DNA from: Tessaracoccus defluvii
GTDB taxonomy: Bacteria > Actinomycetota > Actinomycetes > Propionibacteriales > Propionibacteriaceae
Length of the DNA stretch: 64,000 nucleotides
NCBI RefSeq assembly: GCF_014489575.1
Contig: NZ_CP060789.1
Coordinates: 124,001 to 188,000, forward strand
Reading direction: 5' to 3'
Under the pieces are notes generated by a model that was not told the DNA's origin, did no database searches, and saw only the letters and a list, made by a program, of their open reading frames with translations. Below are positions 63,142 through 64,000 of the stretch, in pieces (position 1 is the stretch's first letter; every line of letters starts with the position of its first letter). The position numbers were made by a program, and so were the translations under genes.

Positions 63142-64000
63142 TGCGCACGGTCGAGGAACACCTCGCGCGGGTACTGACGCTCGCGTCCCGGCTGCCGGTC
63201 GAGGAGGCGTCGGTGTCGGACGGCATCGGCCGCGTGCTGGGCGCCGACCTGGTCGCCGTCGTCGACGTGCCGCCCTTCGACAACTCCGCCATGGACGGGT
63301 TCGCCGTCCGTGCCGCCGACCTGTCGCCCGGCGCGCGGCTGGCTGTCGTCGGCGACATCCCCGCCGGCGCAACGACCGTGCCGACGGTGGGCGAGGGACA
63401 GGCCGCCCGCATCATGACGGGGGCCCCGTTGCCGCCCGGCGCCGACGCCGTCGTACCTGTCGAGCAGACCGACCAGCCGACGGGTGACGTGGCGCTGCCC
63501 GCGACGGTGCTGGTCGCCGAGCCGGTGTCGCAGGGCCGGCACGTGCGCCGTCGGGGGGAAGACATCCGGGCCGGGGAGACCGGGCTGCCAGCGGGCCTGC
63601 GGTGGACCGCGGCGGCGGCCTCCGCGGCTGTGTCGCTCGGCCATGGGAGCGTGCCGCTGGTGCGCCGGCCGCGGGTGGCCGTGCTGTCGACGGGCTCCGA
63701 GCTCGTCCCCGCCGGGGAGCCGCTCGGCTTCGGCCGGATCCCCGACTCCAACTCTGTGCTCCTGGCAGGGCTCTGTCGCGGCTGGGGCGCCGAGGTGATC
63801 TCGGCGACCGCCGTCGACGACGACCCCGACCACTTCCGGGCCGCGCTCGCCGCCGCGCTGTCGGCCGACCTGGTGCTGACGTCCGGGGGAGTGTCGGTGG
63901 GTGCGTTCGAGGTGGTGCGGCAGGTGGTCGAGGGCGACGTCTCTTTCGACAAGGTGGCCATGCAGCCCGGCAAGCCGCAGGCCTCCGGGACGCTGACCGC
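63141..64000 (+). CDS. moeA: Molybdopterin molybdenumtransferase, 3' end outside window
   Basis: The first 286 codons of a MoeA protein that inserts molybdenum into adenylated molybdopterin. Visible marks are VPPFDNSAMDGFAV near residue 43, MTGAPLPPGADAVVPVEQ, VLSTGSELVPAG and LTSGGVSVGAFEVV. The start overlaps moeB (TGATG). The gene continues past the right edge. Confidence 0.93.
   Translation, partial: MRTVEEHLARVLTLASRLPVEEASVSDGIGRVLGADLVAVVDVPPFDNSAMDGFAVRAADLSPGARLAVVGDIPAGATTVPTVGEGQAARIMTGAPLPPGADAVVPVEQTDQPTGDVALPATVLVAEPVSQGRHVRRRGEDIRAGETGLPAGLRWTAAAASAAVSLGHGSVPLVRRPRVAVLSTGSELVPAGEPLGFGRIPDSNSVLLAGLCRGWGAEVISATAVDDDPDHFRAALAAALSADLVLTSGGVSVGAFEVVRQVVEGDVSFDKVAMQPGKPQASGTLT

Overview
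The window comes from a high-GC actinobacterium. Its codon use, leaderless-style promoters, LacI-type sugar regulation, lipoproteins and actinobacterial-type IS110 remnant all fit. The full narGHJI operon, purine genes and sugar ABC transporter suggest a facultatively anaerobic Propionibacteriaceae-like organism (Tessaracoccus type). That family placement is inference, because no rRNA gene is present. I see no tRNA, rRNA or CRISPR array. No gap between genes exceeds 300 bases.

Layout. 1-4174: end of a plant-glycan operon (Asp-box protein, GH5-like enzyme, GH51 arabinofuranosidase), all apparently cytoplasmic. 4270-18163: purine genes purC, purS-purQ and purL, each with a -10 box 6-7 nt before its start codon. 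Between them lie a broken pabC, a methyladenine glycosylase, two membrane proteins, an IS110/SdrD-type junk patch, pepN and a large secreted subtilase. 18190-38939: a polysaccharide locus with two PAPS-type sulfotransferases, a complete PAPS synthesis and recycling set (cysN, cysD, cysQ, a fused cysC), a flippase, two Wzz-type proteins (one fused to a Wzy-type polymerase), a WecG/TagA transferase, a GT2 transferase, a kinase-like protein, a priming phosphoglycosyltransferase, a secreted GH26-like enzyme and a PKD surface protein. I read this as a sulfated exopolysaccharide system. 38976-42835: M20 dipeptidase, aspartase and an M28 lipoprotein peptidase. 42845-49831: HPr, a GH13 glucosidase and a LacI regulator, divergent from malE-malF-malG. 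49836-64000: an HTH regulator with a cysteine-rich C-terminus, then moaA-moaD-mobA, narGHJI, two narK transporters, and moaE-moeB-moeA running off the right edge. This is a nitrate respiration unit bracketed by its own molybdenum-cofactor genes.

Data quality. Five genes (pabC, cysC, the PKD surface protein, the priming transferase, narJ) are each broken by one missing base in a run of G or C. All five are restored by adding one base. This looks more like assembly error than gene decay, so treat these as probably functional.
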